The notes: generated from the sequence alone by a model not told the origin. A DNA stretch of 64,000 bases from Todiramphus chloris collaris (GCA_025345505.1 JANVCC010000011.1:7743636-7807635), one strand, 5' to 3'. Numbered from the stretch's first letter, positions 1 to 11,368 are shown. A program made the numbers and translations.

Positions 1-807
1 ACTGAAACATAAAACTTATCCTGTGAAAAAAGAACTTCTGGTGACTTGGAACAATGAATGGCAAAATTGAGAATTAACTTTACAGAGATCGCAGGATCAC
101 AGATGGACTAATTGTACTTCTGTGTTGTTTGTTTGTTTTTTTAATTAAATATCTACCAACCCAATAGGAAAAAACCTTTGTATTATCTTTCAATCTATTC
201 TTTCCCTGTGGAATAAAATTATAATAAATATTAACAGATAGATTAATTTATTGTTATTTATTCTGTCTCACCATGGAAAATTCTTTATTGCCAGGCCTAC
301 ATACAAGTCCCAGTGCTTAAACAGTGGGTGCACTGACAATCATCCTGACCAGCAATGTGTCTCTGGTTCCCTGTGCTCCTCCATCTGGCTGTCTAAATCT
401 GTTTCATGTCTCATTTAAATAAGAAGGCCTTTGAGGCAGGAAATCTTTCTCCAAAATATTGCTTTAACCCCTTGGTAATGCTCCACAGAAACGTAGTCAG
501 CAAAGGAAGACTGCGAGTGTTAAGGTAATGCTGTTGCGAGAAACTGCTGATCCTTCACTTATTTCTGTTAGTTTGTAAATGGAAGAACCTGTAAGGAAAA
601 CGCTTTATTTTACCATCATTCTTACAAGCATATCAAAGCACTGACAGTGAAAATGCATGTAAAGCAATGAGAACCAGACAACTGGCTTTAGACTGTCATC
701 TGGCTGTCATTTTGTGACCTTGGACATTGGAGCCACCAAGCATTCACTATGCCCTCCCTGGGGAATTGTCCCTGTCCTTGTCTGGTGCTACGGTTTAGAG
801 GCTGTAT
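1..807. other. AT-rich unique sequence, no gene seen
   Basis: No recognisable gene or repeat is visible here. There is a short T/TTTG-rich stretch near 124-146. No open frame is long enough, or has enough family resemblance, to support a coding call. Confidence 0.5.
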
Positions 808-905
808 TAGGCTCAGCACTGTACATAAACATAAAACCCACTATCTCTAGTTTAAAGATCTTACCATCTGAATAACCGGAAGAGACAAAGAGCAGAAGAG
901 AGGAA
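808..905 (+). repeat. possible MIR-like SINE fragment
   Basis: The order of short blocks (a CAGCACTGTACATAA-like start, then an AAAGATCTTACCATCTGAATAA-like block, then a purine-rich AAGAGACAAAG run) resembles the 3' half of old amniote tRNA-derived SINEs of the MIR/CORE type. The match is from memory of the family pattern and is strongly diverged. Overlapping antisense open frames of about 100 codons at 788-1093 and 990-1286 run through and beyond it and are not credible genes. Confidence 0.35.
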
Positions 906-3190
906 ATATCATTACCTTCATTCACATCAGGAATGAATGGCTGAGACCTTGAAATTTCCAAATGGTACCCACCCAGAATGGCAACCTGAATGCAGCTCTC
1001 CTTAGCTAGTATGACTTCCATTATCCTCCCTGCTGTGATCAGGCCTAATGGAAATGTCACTACTATGCAAATTGTGCCAGGACAAAATGTCACAGGAATT
1101 TTAAACTCTGTTGTTGCAATGCTTCCTGGGAGTCATAAATCAGGAGCCCAGTGCTTCCCCATGTGTCACGCTCTTTGGGCAAACGATGTTTCCTGTGATA
1201 TAGGAGCATCAGGTGATTCCCATGAGATGCTGAAACAGTTCAGCCAGAGGTTGAAAATGTGGTGCCTCATGAAAGATGTATTGTAGCCTCAGAAGCCAAT
1301 CTGAATGAAAAATGGGGGTCAGTCACATATAACCCCCATCAGGTCATGAGGCCATCTAAAATAAAATTAAGCTGCTTGACAGGAATTACACTGTTTAAAA
1401 TTATTCTCATTTAGGTCAAACTGGATCAACATTAAATGTTTTATTTTCTTTTTTCCTAATAGAAAATAAAAAGGAAAAAAAATTATATCAAACTTTGTCA
1501 TAGATGTTGGAAGTTTGAGGAAAAGGTGTTTCATAGTATCTCACAAAGAGACTGAAATTCTAAAGACTTAATTTTCTGTCAAAAAGCTGTCAGTGGAAAA
1601 TTTATGGCCAGGTCTAATTATCTTAGAGAACTGGAGCTTTTCAATGTTCCAAATATACTGCATTCTTTGTTTGAAAGTGTTATAAACATACAAACTGTTA
1701 CCCTGAGGCTTGGTATAAAGCTGAGAATAGGCTTAATTACAGTACTGAAAATTAGTAGGTCTTGCAATAAACACAAAGTACATTAACTCTTTTCCAGTTG
1801 CATAAAGCTTGCTCTGGCACGAATGACATGGTCTTGTCATATATCAGGACAGGGAGATTTTATGAACCCATACAGAAAGCAATGTGTCATCCAAAATGAG
1901 AGGAAACACGTTAGATTACCAAGGCCACTTAGCAAAGTATTACATTCTTAACATTTGGAAGAAAAACATGCTGGTAGTCCAAATCTGAGAGTGACTGAGT
2001 TCTCCAACTGGGAAAACTATAGCTGTATGGCATGAGCTCAAGGGAGATTTGATGAAAACAGAAAGTAGCTTTGCTTCAGGTTGCTCATACAAATACACCA
2101 GTGGAGCTCTTGTCATGATCATAGCTGATTAAATCCTACTTAATGAATTATTCATAGTGAATTCCCCTGTTGTGCAAGAGGTTTGATGAGGTATGTATAT
2201 TTAATCTGAGCTATACTGTGGGGATAATGAACACTCCTTGATGGAAAAAGAAAATCTTTTCTGCTAAACTCCTTCGCACCACATATTAGTATGAATTTCC
2301 TCTGAGCTGTCTCTTTCTGCGGAAAACCTGTATGTACATTACATCATTTCTTCAAGGATGAGATGTGAGGATCACAGTGGAAGACTGTCTCCATGTTTTC
2401 TGTATGGAACTGAGCTCCTCATAGACCTTTTGTTCTTGAACTATGTCATTTCCATGGTAGTACTACTAGAACTGCCGCAGCAACAGCAAGTTTCTACTAA
2501 GAGGACAGTTCCCTCTCTTCAGTCAGGTCTATAATACAAGGAGAAGGATATAGGGACTTTTGAACTTACACACATGGATGAACAAGGTAAGACTTCATGG
2601 AGCCTGAGTCTGAGAAGGAGTTTGTAGTTTCACTTCCAAGTGAAAAAGAATTCAGAACCCCTATTCTGGAACCAAAGCAATGTCTTCTGAGTCCCCTGTG
2701 ATGGAAGCTGTCCACATCCCAGCAGCTTATGAATATAGCTGTTTTGTTTCCACTTATAAATTTAAAGGAAGATCCTAAAGAAAAGTTAAACAGAAGGGAG
2801 AAACTGATTTACTTCTACTTGGCTAGTTCAGCAGAAAAGACTCAGGAAACACCAGAATCTGAAGCTGAAGTACAGACAATTTATATTCATCTCCTTCCCC
2901 ATTAGAATCCAGATCCTTTTCAGCATTTAGAACATGGCACTTCTATATTGTGACTGGATCTGCTGGAGGAGGAATCACAATTTTTTACTCGGTATTCATC
3001 TTCTCTTGAATGTCTGCTGGTGGCATAATCAGAGCTACTAGCTGTTGATAGCTTTTGCAAATGTATCCTATACTCATGGCAACAACTGGCAGCTGAGTTC
3101 TTTTAAAATGCTAGCCTGAATCCTGCATGTTTCCTACCTGAACTTCTGGCTGTAAGCCCCATTCAAAAGCTACTCCCATATGTCTCTGCA
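906..3190. other. unique AT-rich sequence, no gene seen
   Basis: About 2.3 kb with no recognisable coding region or repeat. The open frames (60-98 codons) start and stop at random and resemble no protein family I know. Confidence 0.5.
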
Positions 3191-3254
3191 TTTTTTGTTT
3201 TGTTGGGTTTTTTGTTTGTTGGCTTTTTGTTTGGTTTTGGATTTATTTTTTTTT
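3191..3254. repeat. T/G-rich low-complexity tract
   Basis: Runs of T broken by G (TTTTTTG, TTTTG, TTTG units) and ending in nine T. On the minus strand this reads as a decayed (CAAA/CAAAA)n tract, similar in style to the A-rich tracts near 9.6, 25.7 and 58.0 kb. Confidence 0.75.
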
Positions 3255-3914
3255 AAATCAATTACATCATCGTGCAAAAGATGTAACGCTGCTTCAGAGT
3301 TGGAATTTTATTCAAAATTCAAGCATATGCATCCCCGCCTACAGTCTAACTATAACAATCTGTTAGTTCCACTTCCAATGAATCAGTACTAGAAAATATT
3401 AAGAAGCTTAAAAAGAACAGATTGTGCTTTTTTCCAGATGAAGCTTAATATAGTACAGTACATAATAATACTTCAATCTGATAGAAAAGGGTCAGGCAAA
3501 CTGCAGGCTGCTCTTGCTGCTTCTCCTGCTCAGCAATTGAGGCAATTAAACTATCTGAACAAAAACTGTTAAGATCTTATCTGCATTACACAGCAAAACA
3601 GCAAGTGTTTTAATCATAAAATAATAAACAAAATACACTGACATCTGCCCTATCACGCTAAAAGTTATCAATAAGAAAAAATGTCTCCCTACAGCCAAAT
3701 GGTACAATGAACTACATTTCATCCTGTGGGGTGTCAGATACTTCTTTCTGAATACAAGAGCCTTTTTATCATTAGCTGCACGTCCAAATTATTATCAAGC
3801 AATTATTTTGTTTATAAGAGACTTTCAGTGAACATAGATGAACATCAATCTTTATGAGAAATTTAGGATGTAAAATGCCTTCAGGCATGATGCAGTGAAA
3901 ATTCACAAAGTAAA
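3255..3914. other. unique AT-rich sequence, no gene seen
   Basis: No recognisable coding or repeat content. This is the left flank of the first CR1 fragment. Confidence 0.5.
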
Positions 3915-4738
3915 AGAATCACCGAATCACAGAATGGTAGGGGTTGGAAGGGACCTCCGAAGATCATCGAGTTCAATCCCCCTGCCAGAGCAGGACAAAA
4001 CTAGAGCAGATAACATAGATATTCATCCAGACAGGTCTTGAAAGTCTCCAGAGAAGGAAACTCCACAACCTTTCTGGGAAGTCTATTCCAATGCTCTACA
4101 ACTCTTACAGTAAAGAAGTTCTTCCTCATGTTGAGGTGGAACTTCCTGTACTCTAGCTTGAATCCATTGCCCCTTTTTCTATCAAAATGCATGAGTGAAA
4201 AGAGTTTGTCTCTGCCTTCTTGATGCCCAGCCCTTATGTATTTATAGACATTAGTTAGCTCCCCTCTCAGTCTTCTCCTTTCCAGACTAAAAAGCCCGAG
4301 GTCTCTCAGCTTTTCCCCATAAGGCTGGTGTTACAGTCCCTTAATCATGCTCATAGCCCTCCACTGGACTCTCTCAAGTAGATCTCTGTCCCTCTTGAAC
4401 TAGGGAGCCCAGATCTGGACACAATACTCCAGGTGAGGTCTCACTAGAGGAAAGTAGAGGAGGAGGAGAACCTTTCTTGATTTAATGGACACACTTTTCT
4501 TAATGCACCCCAGGATACCATAGGCCTCCTTGGCCACAAGGGTATACTGTTGTCCCATGGATAGCTTGTTGTTTATCAGGACTTCAAGGCCCTTGTCCAT
4601 GGAGCAATTCTCCATCAGATCACCTCCTAACCTGTACTGGTGCATTTTATTATTCCTTCCCAGGTGCAGGACGCTGCATTTGCTCTTGTTGAAGCTCATT
4701 GGTTTCCTCTTTGCCCAGCTCTCCAGTCTGTCCTAATC
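3915..4738 (-). mobile_element. CR1 LINE, 5'-truncated 3' fragment
   Basis: This is the 3' end of a chicken-repeat-1 (CR1) non-LTR retrotransposon on the minus strand. Its 3' terminus is at the left edge: on the plus strand the copy starts with CACCGAATCACAGAATGG (8-mer tail), followed by the typical GGGTTGGAAGGGACCT block and no poly(A). The right edge at about 4738 breaks off inside the reverse-transcriptase ORF, so the copy is 5'-truncated, as most CR1 copies are. I cannot see target-site duplications, which CR1 usually lacks. It is about 820 bp long. Substitutions and at least one frame change show that it is dead. Confidence 0.93.
4001..4699 (-). pseudogene. CR1 ORF2 C-terminal remnant (reverse-transcriptase thumb and tail)
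   Basis: Two broken minus-strand frames encode the C-terminal part of the CR1 pol-like protein. The frame at 4400-4699 carries the FNKSKCSVLHLG block, an L-V-I-N-N-K-L-S block, GILGCIKKSV and LVRPHLEYCVQIWAP. The frame at 4001-4192 carries RKRGNGFKLEYRKFHLNMRK and the VRVVEHWNRLPRKVVE tail. In an intact CR1 these lie in one frame downstream of the catalytic palm. Here they are in separate frames, and the catalytic Asp-Asp region is missing through 5' truncation. The protein would have primed reverse transcription of CR1 RNA at the nick site. This copy cannot. Confidence 0.9.
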
Positions 4739-5838
4739 AAAGAAGAGGAGGCTCAAGTGAAACTGAAGAAATGCACTGTGTCTTTCATTCAGCCGTTAAT
4801 AATCCTACCTATCGTAAGGTGTATTTACTTAAACAGAAGTGTTATCATCATTTTTATAGACAAGGAAGAGCAAAACACAGAGTAATATTCTATGTTGTAT
4901 TTGAGTCACAGAAAAGGAGCTAAATCAGGTTAAAATTATCAGTAGATGTTTTGCAAGCAATACAGGGGATATAGAGCTTCCTTTTTTAGCAGCTTTCATT
5001 GGCATCAATAGGATGAATATTGCCAGAAATGCTTAAAAAAAAATCTATGTAGGTATAATTTTGAAAATGCATGTAGGAGTAGTGGAAGATATCTATGAAA
5101 GGCAACATGTTGGTTGATTACCATGATGTTTTTCCTGAAAGTCAGTGATATGGGGGTGTAGAATTGTTTCCAACATGGAAACTTTAGAAGTGTAATTGAA
5201 TGCTACAATTCAAATTAATAATGGAAAAAAAAAAACCAGATAGAGTACCTACACTACTGATATGTACTAGATATTATCCACATTTAACTGCTCTGACTGT
5301 ATGAGCCTTTTAAACTTTCACCACTACCAAGAATAGGGACTTAATACCAAATCTCTTGACCAGCTAGAGCAACCACGTGCCACTGCTAAAAGATTATGAA
5401 AATCACATACAACATTATTTCATTCTAAAGGATACAAACCAAATGAAATCAAACAACATGTGCCTGAAATTATGGAGTTGAGTATGTGTGCAAAAAAGAA
5501 GAAAAAGCAAAATATAAACTGTTTTCTTATGATCAAAGTATTTTATTTAAATTTTTTTTAAATGACATTTCCATTTCCATGTTAAGTCTGTATGTATTGT
5601 CTGAACAACAAAAAAATAAAATAAAAAGGTCATTTTGAAGCCAACCTGTTAAAAAAATACCTTAAATGATAATAGCTTCTCAAAATATATTCTCTTTAAA
5701 CGTCTCCAAAAATACCTTTTTCTAATATTCTCTTGGAGACTAGACTGTTCTTCAACTATTTTGAGTGCTAGATAGCAACTTTAAGGCCTTTGAGTTCTTT
5801 CCTCATAAAATATTCAATCCAAAAATCTGGCTTTCATG
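4739..5838. other. unique AT-rich sequence, no gene seen
   Basis: No gene or interspersed repeat is recognised. It holds an A-run at about 5223-5233. The open frames that start inside the CR1 copy and run into it (4640-4885, 4699-4923) are antisense shadows. Confidence 0.5.
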
Positions 5839-5888
5839 AAAAAAAAAAAAAGTATATATATATATGTATGTATATGTATACACACACA
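5839..5888. repeat. A-run plus (TA)n/(TATG)n/(CA)n microsatellite
   Basis: About 13 A, then alternating TA and TATG steps, ending in ACACACACA. This is a compound simple repeat, probably variable in length between individuals. Confidence 0.9.
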
Positions 5889-5894
5889 TTTTCA

Positions 5895-5915
5895 AGGATC
5901 TTTTATAAAGATCCT
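5895..5915. repeat. perfect 9-bp inverted repeat (hairpin-capable)
   Basis: AGGATCTTT at 5895-5903 and its exact reverse complement AAAGATCCT at 5907-5915 are separated by TAT. A loose copy of the central CTTTTATAAA follows at once. It sits just after the TA/CA microsatellite. No terminator or promoter role can be inferred. Confidence 0.85.
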
Positions 5916-6544
5916 CTTTTATAAACTACTCGCCAATGCTGGTAACACATGTAACCAAATTTAGCCCTGGTGTAAGGACACAACCCCGAACAAGTCCCAC
6001 TAGTCTTTCCTCAGCTTGACACTACATTGTATCTCCAGCAACATGCCTCTTTTGAAGCAGCACACTGAAAAATGTCATTATAAAGCTTCTTTATAGGGTG
6101 TCTATAGAACTATGGCATGGCATAGCACTTAGTCAAGATGGAAGACCTCTTGATGAACATATGGCCTTTTCTATGCAATTAGTTCTCACACAAGAGTTGT
6201 TTTGCCATGAGGTTATGTATGCTCTTTGACAGGAGTTGACAAGAAGGTTTGTCTCTTGCTCCTCACATAGAATGAAGCAGTCATGACGAGGGAAGGTTTC
6301 TCCAAGGAAACAACTGCTCAAGCAAAGCAGCCAGGAAGTGTTGCCTGGGCATGGAGAGGTATCAGAGAACTAGAAAACAGAAAAGAAGTGGCCCAGGACA
6401 AAAATTCCTTCAATGATTAATTTAAGAATACTACCTACTCCATCCTTGAAATTGCTGTACCTACCTTGTACATTTGAAAATCTCAAAATGATTCAGAGGG
6501 CATGATCTAGCAACTAAGGGACATAAAACAGTGATGACTGCAAT
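5916..6544. other. unique sequence, no gene seen
   Basis: No recognisable gene or repeat. The 62-codon minus frame at 6133-6321 resembles nothing I know. Confidence 0.5.
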
Positions 6545-6690
6545 TAGGACTCTGTCCTTATCTACTTATATGATCATGGAGAACTCATATATCTATTTCC
6601 TTAAATGTTCATCTTTTCTGTTCAAACTGAAAGCTCTTCAAACAGCATTTACCTGTTGCTAAGTGTTCATAAAAGTCAGACCCAAATGGA
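6545..6690 (+). repeat. possible MIR fragment
   Basis: The stretch passes through blocks resembling the MIR core and 3' half: a GACTCTGTCC..TGATCATGG..AACTCAT region, then TATTTCCTTAAATGTTCAT in the place of MIR's CTCAGTTTCCTCATCTGTAAA. It is very diverged, as expected for an early-amniote SINE, and the call is by eye. Confidence 0.4.
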
Positions 6691-8361
6691 TTGCTTATAT
6701 CCCTGGTGACTTGATAGATAAGTTACTACAAGATGTGTCAGCATGAAAAAGCTAGTTATCATGACATCATACTGATTATAAATTTCATTTACTTTACTGT
6801 GAACAGTTTTGAGAAATTTGATTTTTTGTATTTGAGGACAATAAATGGTTTCATAATCACAAAAATATTAGCTAACCAAAACCCCTCATTCCTAGTCTTC
6901 TTAAAATTCAATTCAGTCTGATTGAAATAATTTGTTGAAATTAATTTGTAATATTTAATTTAGTTATTGACCATCTTATCATTTCATCTAATCCTCATGT
7001 TACCTTCTACAATGTAAAAGAAAAACAAAATATGTATTTTAAATCAGGAAATTATTTTATTTGTATTTTTAAAATAACCAACTGTAATACTTTGACATTT
7101 AAAACCAAATTCAATGTGTTTATTTAACAGATTAGATAAGCTCTTTTCTGTAAAGTGTTTAACTTCCAGACACTAGGTATTTTCTGACCAGAAGTTTTCA
7201 TTGAAGGTATTTAGACCCGCTACATTCATAAGGTCTTTAAATAAATAATGTTCAATTTATTGTAGTGAAGTAATATGCAATATACACCAAACATAACTGT
7301 ACTTAATTAAATTAAATATATCTGTTCGTTATCTCCTCGTCTAAGAGAGCTCAGAAGTATCACTTTGATACAAATGTTTCTTTTCTTATCCTCTTTTGGT
7401 TTTTTTTTTAAATAATAAATTCATTCCTCTTAAGAAAATAATGACCTAGTTTCACAGTTTATTGCACCTCACTTCTGTTTATTTTTAAATTATCACTTCA
7501 TAACTTGAGAAGAAAGACATTGCTGTTATGTGAGAAAAGAGAACAGTCTGAAAACAGTCTTTTCTGTACACTTCCTTTGATCCATCCTTCTAACTGGCAC
7601 ATCTGCAGCTTTGTGGCCTTGTCCACTCAGCAGTTTGAAGTCCTCCGTGATAATAATGTCTGCTAAAGGATTTTAAGCTTAGCAGGTTTTGCAGAAACAT
7701 GCTGCATCTCTGACTGCTCTCCTTGTTTTCACACTGGAGAGATTAAAAATTTCTGTACTTTCTTTTTTTGTGAAAAAGCTCTTTCTATCTACCTAAAATG
7801 TTTCCTCTAGATATTTCCTTTATCATTTCATGATTTCATTTCAAAATGAAATCATTAATAAAAGCACAGTTCCTCATGGATTCCAGGGCTACTCTAACTT
7901 TTCTTTCATTTTCATTTAGAGCTATAGTTCTCATTTTTTGTTTGGCTTTCAGATAGAAATGAAAATGCATGAGACTGGCAGGATTGGACGGGTGTCTTTT
8001 CCTTTCAGGAGACAAATGCTACATTAGGAAGGAAAGGGCTTTGCAGTGGGAACACTTTGGTTTGTTATTCTGTATGCTTCACTGTCGGTTTAGTCAATTC
8101 CTAAGGAATACAGCTGCCCAGCATTTCTTCACTGGTATGTAGACACATTCTCAGTTGTGCTTTAGGCTATTATATTTCTCAAAAAGTTGGTCCTTTCTAC
8201 AAGTGAATGTCATACCTCTATATATTCACGACTTGGAACATACATCCATGTAATACTAATTCTTAACGCTGCTATGGATTGCAACTGTTTTTTTTCTGAA
8301 ACACACTTGTGTCCTGTTCTGCTGCCACAGTAGAAGAACATTGCCAGAAGTCATCCAGGGG
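6691..8361. other. very AT-rich unique sequence, no gene seen
   Basis: Especially AT-rich (6890-7500), with no recognised gene or repeat apart from the palindrome listed at 7830-7855. Confidence 0.5.
7830..7855. repeat. perfect 12-bp inverted repeat with 2-nt spacer
   Basis: ATGATTTCATTT (7830-7841) and AAATGAAATCAT (7844-7855) are exact reverse complements separated by CA. The result is a 26-bp near-perfect palindrome able to form a tight hairpin or cruciform. Confidence 0.9.
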
Positions 8362-8386
8362 AAAAAAAAAAAAAGGAAAAAAAAAA
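8362..8386. repeat. poly(A) tract A13-GG-A10
   Basis: Two A-runs interrupted by GG. There is no visible retroposon body upstream, so this is treated as simple sequence, not a retrotransposon tail. Confidence 0.9.
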
Positions 8387-9551
8387 GCATAATTCAGGGA
8401 TTAAATAGACTCTCAAAGTCTTTTGATGTTTCTGGCAAATTCCTCTTTTCGCCCTATCTTCTTATATCTGAAATAGAGGTAAAAATGTGTTCATGACAGT
8501 GGTGGTGTGAAAATATATGTATTACAGATTTAGAAAAACTCAGATATCTACAGTAATGAGGGGCACATTTATATTGAACAAACTGAAGGAAACCTGACAG
8601 TTTGCCTCACAAAAACTCAGATTTATTTAGTTGTAACAATAAGCATGTTGTGTTTATTATAGCAACAATCACTATGTCTAATATGTTTTAATAACAACAC
8701 CTAAATAATTTCCACAGTAATTGTAGAAGATGGCAAGACTATTCCAAAGAGTTCACCTTAATACCACTTTAACTGATTGTGCACATTCATATTCAGCATG
8801 TTCATTTGGGAAAAAAAAGAGCGAGTTTCATGACTCTCCTGATCTGAACTCTGAGAACAGTGAGGTCTATCAGGAATCCATGAATATTTAGAGTAGTAAC
8901 TGGAAGGCAGATCTGACTGCATTTCCCACGAGTGCTTGTCAAAAGATTTTGAAGGGGATAATATGAAATTCCTTGGGGCATATTAATCATTTTTGAAGTA
9001 TACTGTGTAGGATGAGAAGGCCTATGCTGTGTGACTAAGCACTTTCTTGGAGATAGCCTTATCTTAGGAATGTGTTGGATAGTTGTTTCGTCTTGATGGA
9101 TAACAAAGATTGAATCTTAGAAGACTATTTAAAAAATCTATTTGAATATATTAGGGATACAGATGGTTTTCAAATTGTAACACTACCATCCTCAGCTTTG
9201 GGATGCAGAAACTGAAGAAGGAAAAGATAATGATAGGCCAGTGTCAAAGGCAAGAATATGATCTCCTGAATTTCAGACTTGATACAATTTATTTTTGAAG
9301 AATAGACATTGTCCATTCTTTGTAACACCAGAAGGAAATTGACCGTTTCTTGTGAACAATTGTTTATTTGTTTCAGAGAGAAATTAGCTTGGTTAAGCTC
9401 TTTCCTCTCTTTCAAGATAGGGAGTGTTACCTAATTTTAGTTTGTTGCAACCTTATACATATGCCAAATTTCTCCAGGAGAACCATTAAAGTTTTCAACA
9501 TTGTTTTAATCAATTCATCACAGTAGATAAACTAGATGCTTCGAGAATTTC
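8387..9551. other. unique AT-rich sequence, no gene seen
   Basis: No recognised gene or repeat up to the CR1 3' end at about 9552. Confidence 0.5.
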
Positions 9552-9603
9552 ACATAGTAACAGAATCATAGAATTGTCATGGTTGGACTTCTAAGATCTC
9601 CAC

Positions 9604-9693
9604 ATGTAACCACCAAAAACACAAATAAAAAAAAACCCCAAACAAACAAACAAAACAAAACAAAACAAAATCACACACACAAAAAACAAACCA
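9604..9693. repeat. (CAAA)n/(CAAAA)n and CA-rich tract within CR1
   Basis: CAAAAACACAAATAAAAAAAAACCCC is followed by CAAA and CAAAA repeats and then TCACACACACAAAAAACAAACC. It sits between the CR1 3' terminal block and the C-terminal coding part, replacing the roughly 60-70 bp normally there. Confidence 0.85.
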
Positions 9694-9871
9694 CCTCACC
9701 TGAAGTGCTTCATTTACATGTTTTTTGAATTCCTCCAGGGGTGGTGGCTCCACCACCAACCTGGACAGACCATTCCAGCACCTGACTGCTCTTTCAGTAA
9801 ATAAATTCTTCCTAATATCTCATCTAAACCTCCCCTGGTGTAACTTCAGGACATTTCCTCTAGTCCTGTCA

Positions 9872-10264
9872 TTATTTGCTTGAGAGACGAGGCCACACCC
9901 ACCTCACTACAACCTCCTTTTGGGTGGTTGTAGAGAGGACTAAGGTGCTCAGCCTCCTCTTTTCCAAACTAAACAATCCCCATTCCCTCAGCCTCTCCTC
10001 ACAGAATGTGTTCTTCAGACCATTCAACAGCTTGGTTGCTGTTCTCTGAACTTGCTCCAGCAATTCAATGTCTTTCTTGTGGTGAGAGACCCAGAACTGA
10101 ACACAGTACTCAATGTGTGGCCTCACCAGTGCTGAGTACAGGGGCACAATCCCTTCCCTTCTCCTGCTGGCCACATTATTTCTGATACAGACCAGGATGC
10201 TGGTAGCCTTCTTGGCCACCTGGGCACACTGCTGGCTCATATTCATCCAGGTGTTGACCATCAC
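9872..10264 (-). pseudogene. CR1 ORF2 C-terminal (thumb) remnant
   Basis: A minus frame of 130 codons carries CR1 thumb/tail landmarks in order: [57 protein letters not shown], then [18 protein letters not shown]. This is the same protein region as in the copies at 4.4 and 13.7 kb. It is out of frame with the palm-domain remnant upstream (10515-11000), so the original single ORF is broken. The downstream part is also lost in the A-rich tract. It is a remnant of the element's own replication enzyme, not a host gene. Confidence 0.9.
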
Positions 10265-10467
10265 CTCCAGGTCCTTTTCTGCAGGGCAGCTTTCCAGTCA
10301 CTCTGCCCCAAGCCTGGGGTGTTGCCTGGGGTTGTTGTGATTGAAAAGCAGGATCTAGCACTTGGCCTTGTTAAACTTTGTACCATTTACCTTGGCCCAT
10401 CGATTCAACCTGTCCAGATCCCACTGCAGAGTCTTCCTACCCTTGATCAGATCGATGTTCCCACCCA

Positions 10468-11000
10468 ATTGGTGTCATCTGCAAGGTTGCTGAGGAAGTA
10501 CTCAATCCCCTCATCTAGATCACTGAAAAAGATTTGGAATAAGACCATCCCAAAACTGAGCCCTGGGGGACATGACTAGTGACCGGCCAAAAACTGGATT
10601 TAACTCTGTTCACCACAACATTCTGGGCTTGGCCATCCAGCCAGTTTTTAACCCAGCAAAGAATACATCTGTCTATGCCATGAGCCCTCAGCTTCTCTAG
10701 GAGGGTGCTGTGGGAGATGGTGTCAAAGGCTTTACTGAAATCCAGGCAGACAACATCCAAATCCTTTCTTTCATCCACGAGGCAGGTCACCTGATCATAG
10801 AACAAGATCAGGTTGGTAAAGCAGGCCCTGCCTTTCCTGAACCCATGCTGAGTGGACCTGATTCCCTGGCTGTCCTGCATTTGCCACTTAAGCTCACTCA
10901 AGATGAACCTCTCCATAATCATCCCTGGCACCAAGATCAGGCTGACAAGCCTGTAGTTCCCCAGATCCTCCTTCTGGACCTTCCCATAGATGGGCATCAC
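10468..11000 (-). pseudogene. CR1 reverse-transcriptase palm remnant
   Basis: The minus frame 10515-11000 (161 codons) covers most of the fingers and palm. It shows HGFRKGRACFTNLI at residues 52-65, the catalytic motif A block LDFSKAFDTISH (first catalytic Asp at residue 87), and the VPQGSVLG motif at residues 144-151. It then shifts frame. In the new frame, at 10468-10485, the sequence encodes L-A-D-D-T-N, the place of the [FY]xDD catalytic box, so both Asp codons survive although they are no longer in frame with motif A. Upstream, a stop after an IIYQ block ends the earlier frame. The family enzyme performs target-primed reverse transcription. This copy cannot be translated as one protein. 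Confidence 0.92.
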
Positions 11001-11368
11001 ATTGGAAAGCCTCCAGTCATCTAGGACCTCCGCTGTTAGCCCAGATTATTGATAAATGATGTAGAGACTTTCATTGATAAATGATGGAGAGAGGCTTGGC
11101 AAGCTCCTCCGCCAGCTCCCTCAATACTCTTGGGTGGATCCCATCCAGCCCCATAGATTTGTGAATGTCCAGGTGCCATAGTAGGTCATTAATTGTTTTC
11201 TCCTGGATTATGGAGGGGTCATTATGTTCTCCCTCTTTATATTTCAGCTCAGAAGGCTGAATACCCTGGGGGTAGCTGGTGTGATTAATAAAGATGGAGA
11301 CAAAGGCATTATTAAATATCTCAGGCTTTAAATGGAAGAAAAGGCATCATTATCTCAGCCTTTATCAT

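Larger units (their letters stand above)
9552..11368 (-). mobile_element. CR1 LINE, longest copy in the window
   Basis: A minus-strand CR1 of about 1.8 kb. Its 3' end is at the left (ACAGAATCATAGAATTG 8-mer tail). From left to right on the plus strand come the 3' terminal block, a foreign A-rich tract (9604-9693), the C-terminal coding part, the reverse-transcriptase palm, and the stretch encoding the region before the palm (an HIHKSMGLDGIHPRVLREL-like block in the minus frame near 11110-11180). Its right edge is blurred by a short echo of its own sequence (11302-11331 versus 11339-11363). Several frame changes make it inactive. It is the most complete element here, but it lacks the 5' UTR, ORF1 and the endonuclease domain. 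Confidence 0.93.

Noticed and set aside
788..1286. Overlapping antisense open frames of 101 and 98 codons
   Set aside because: They overlap each other on opposite strands, resemble no protein family, and the first runs through a possible SINE remnant.
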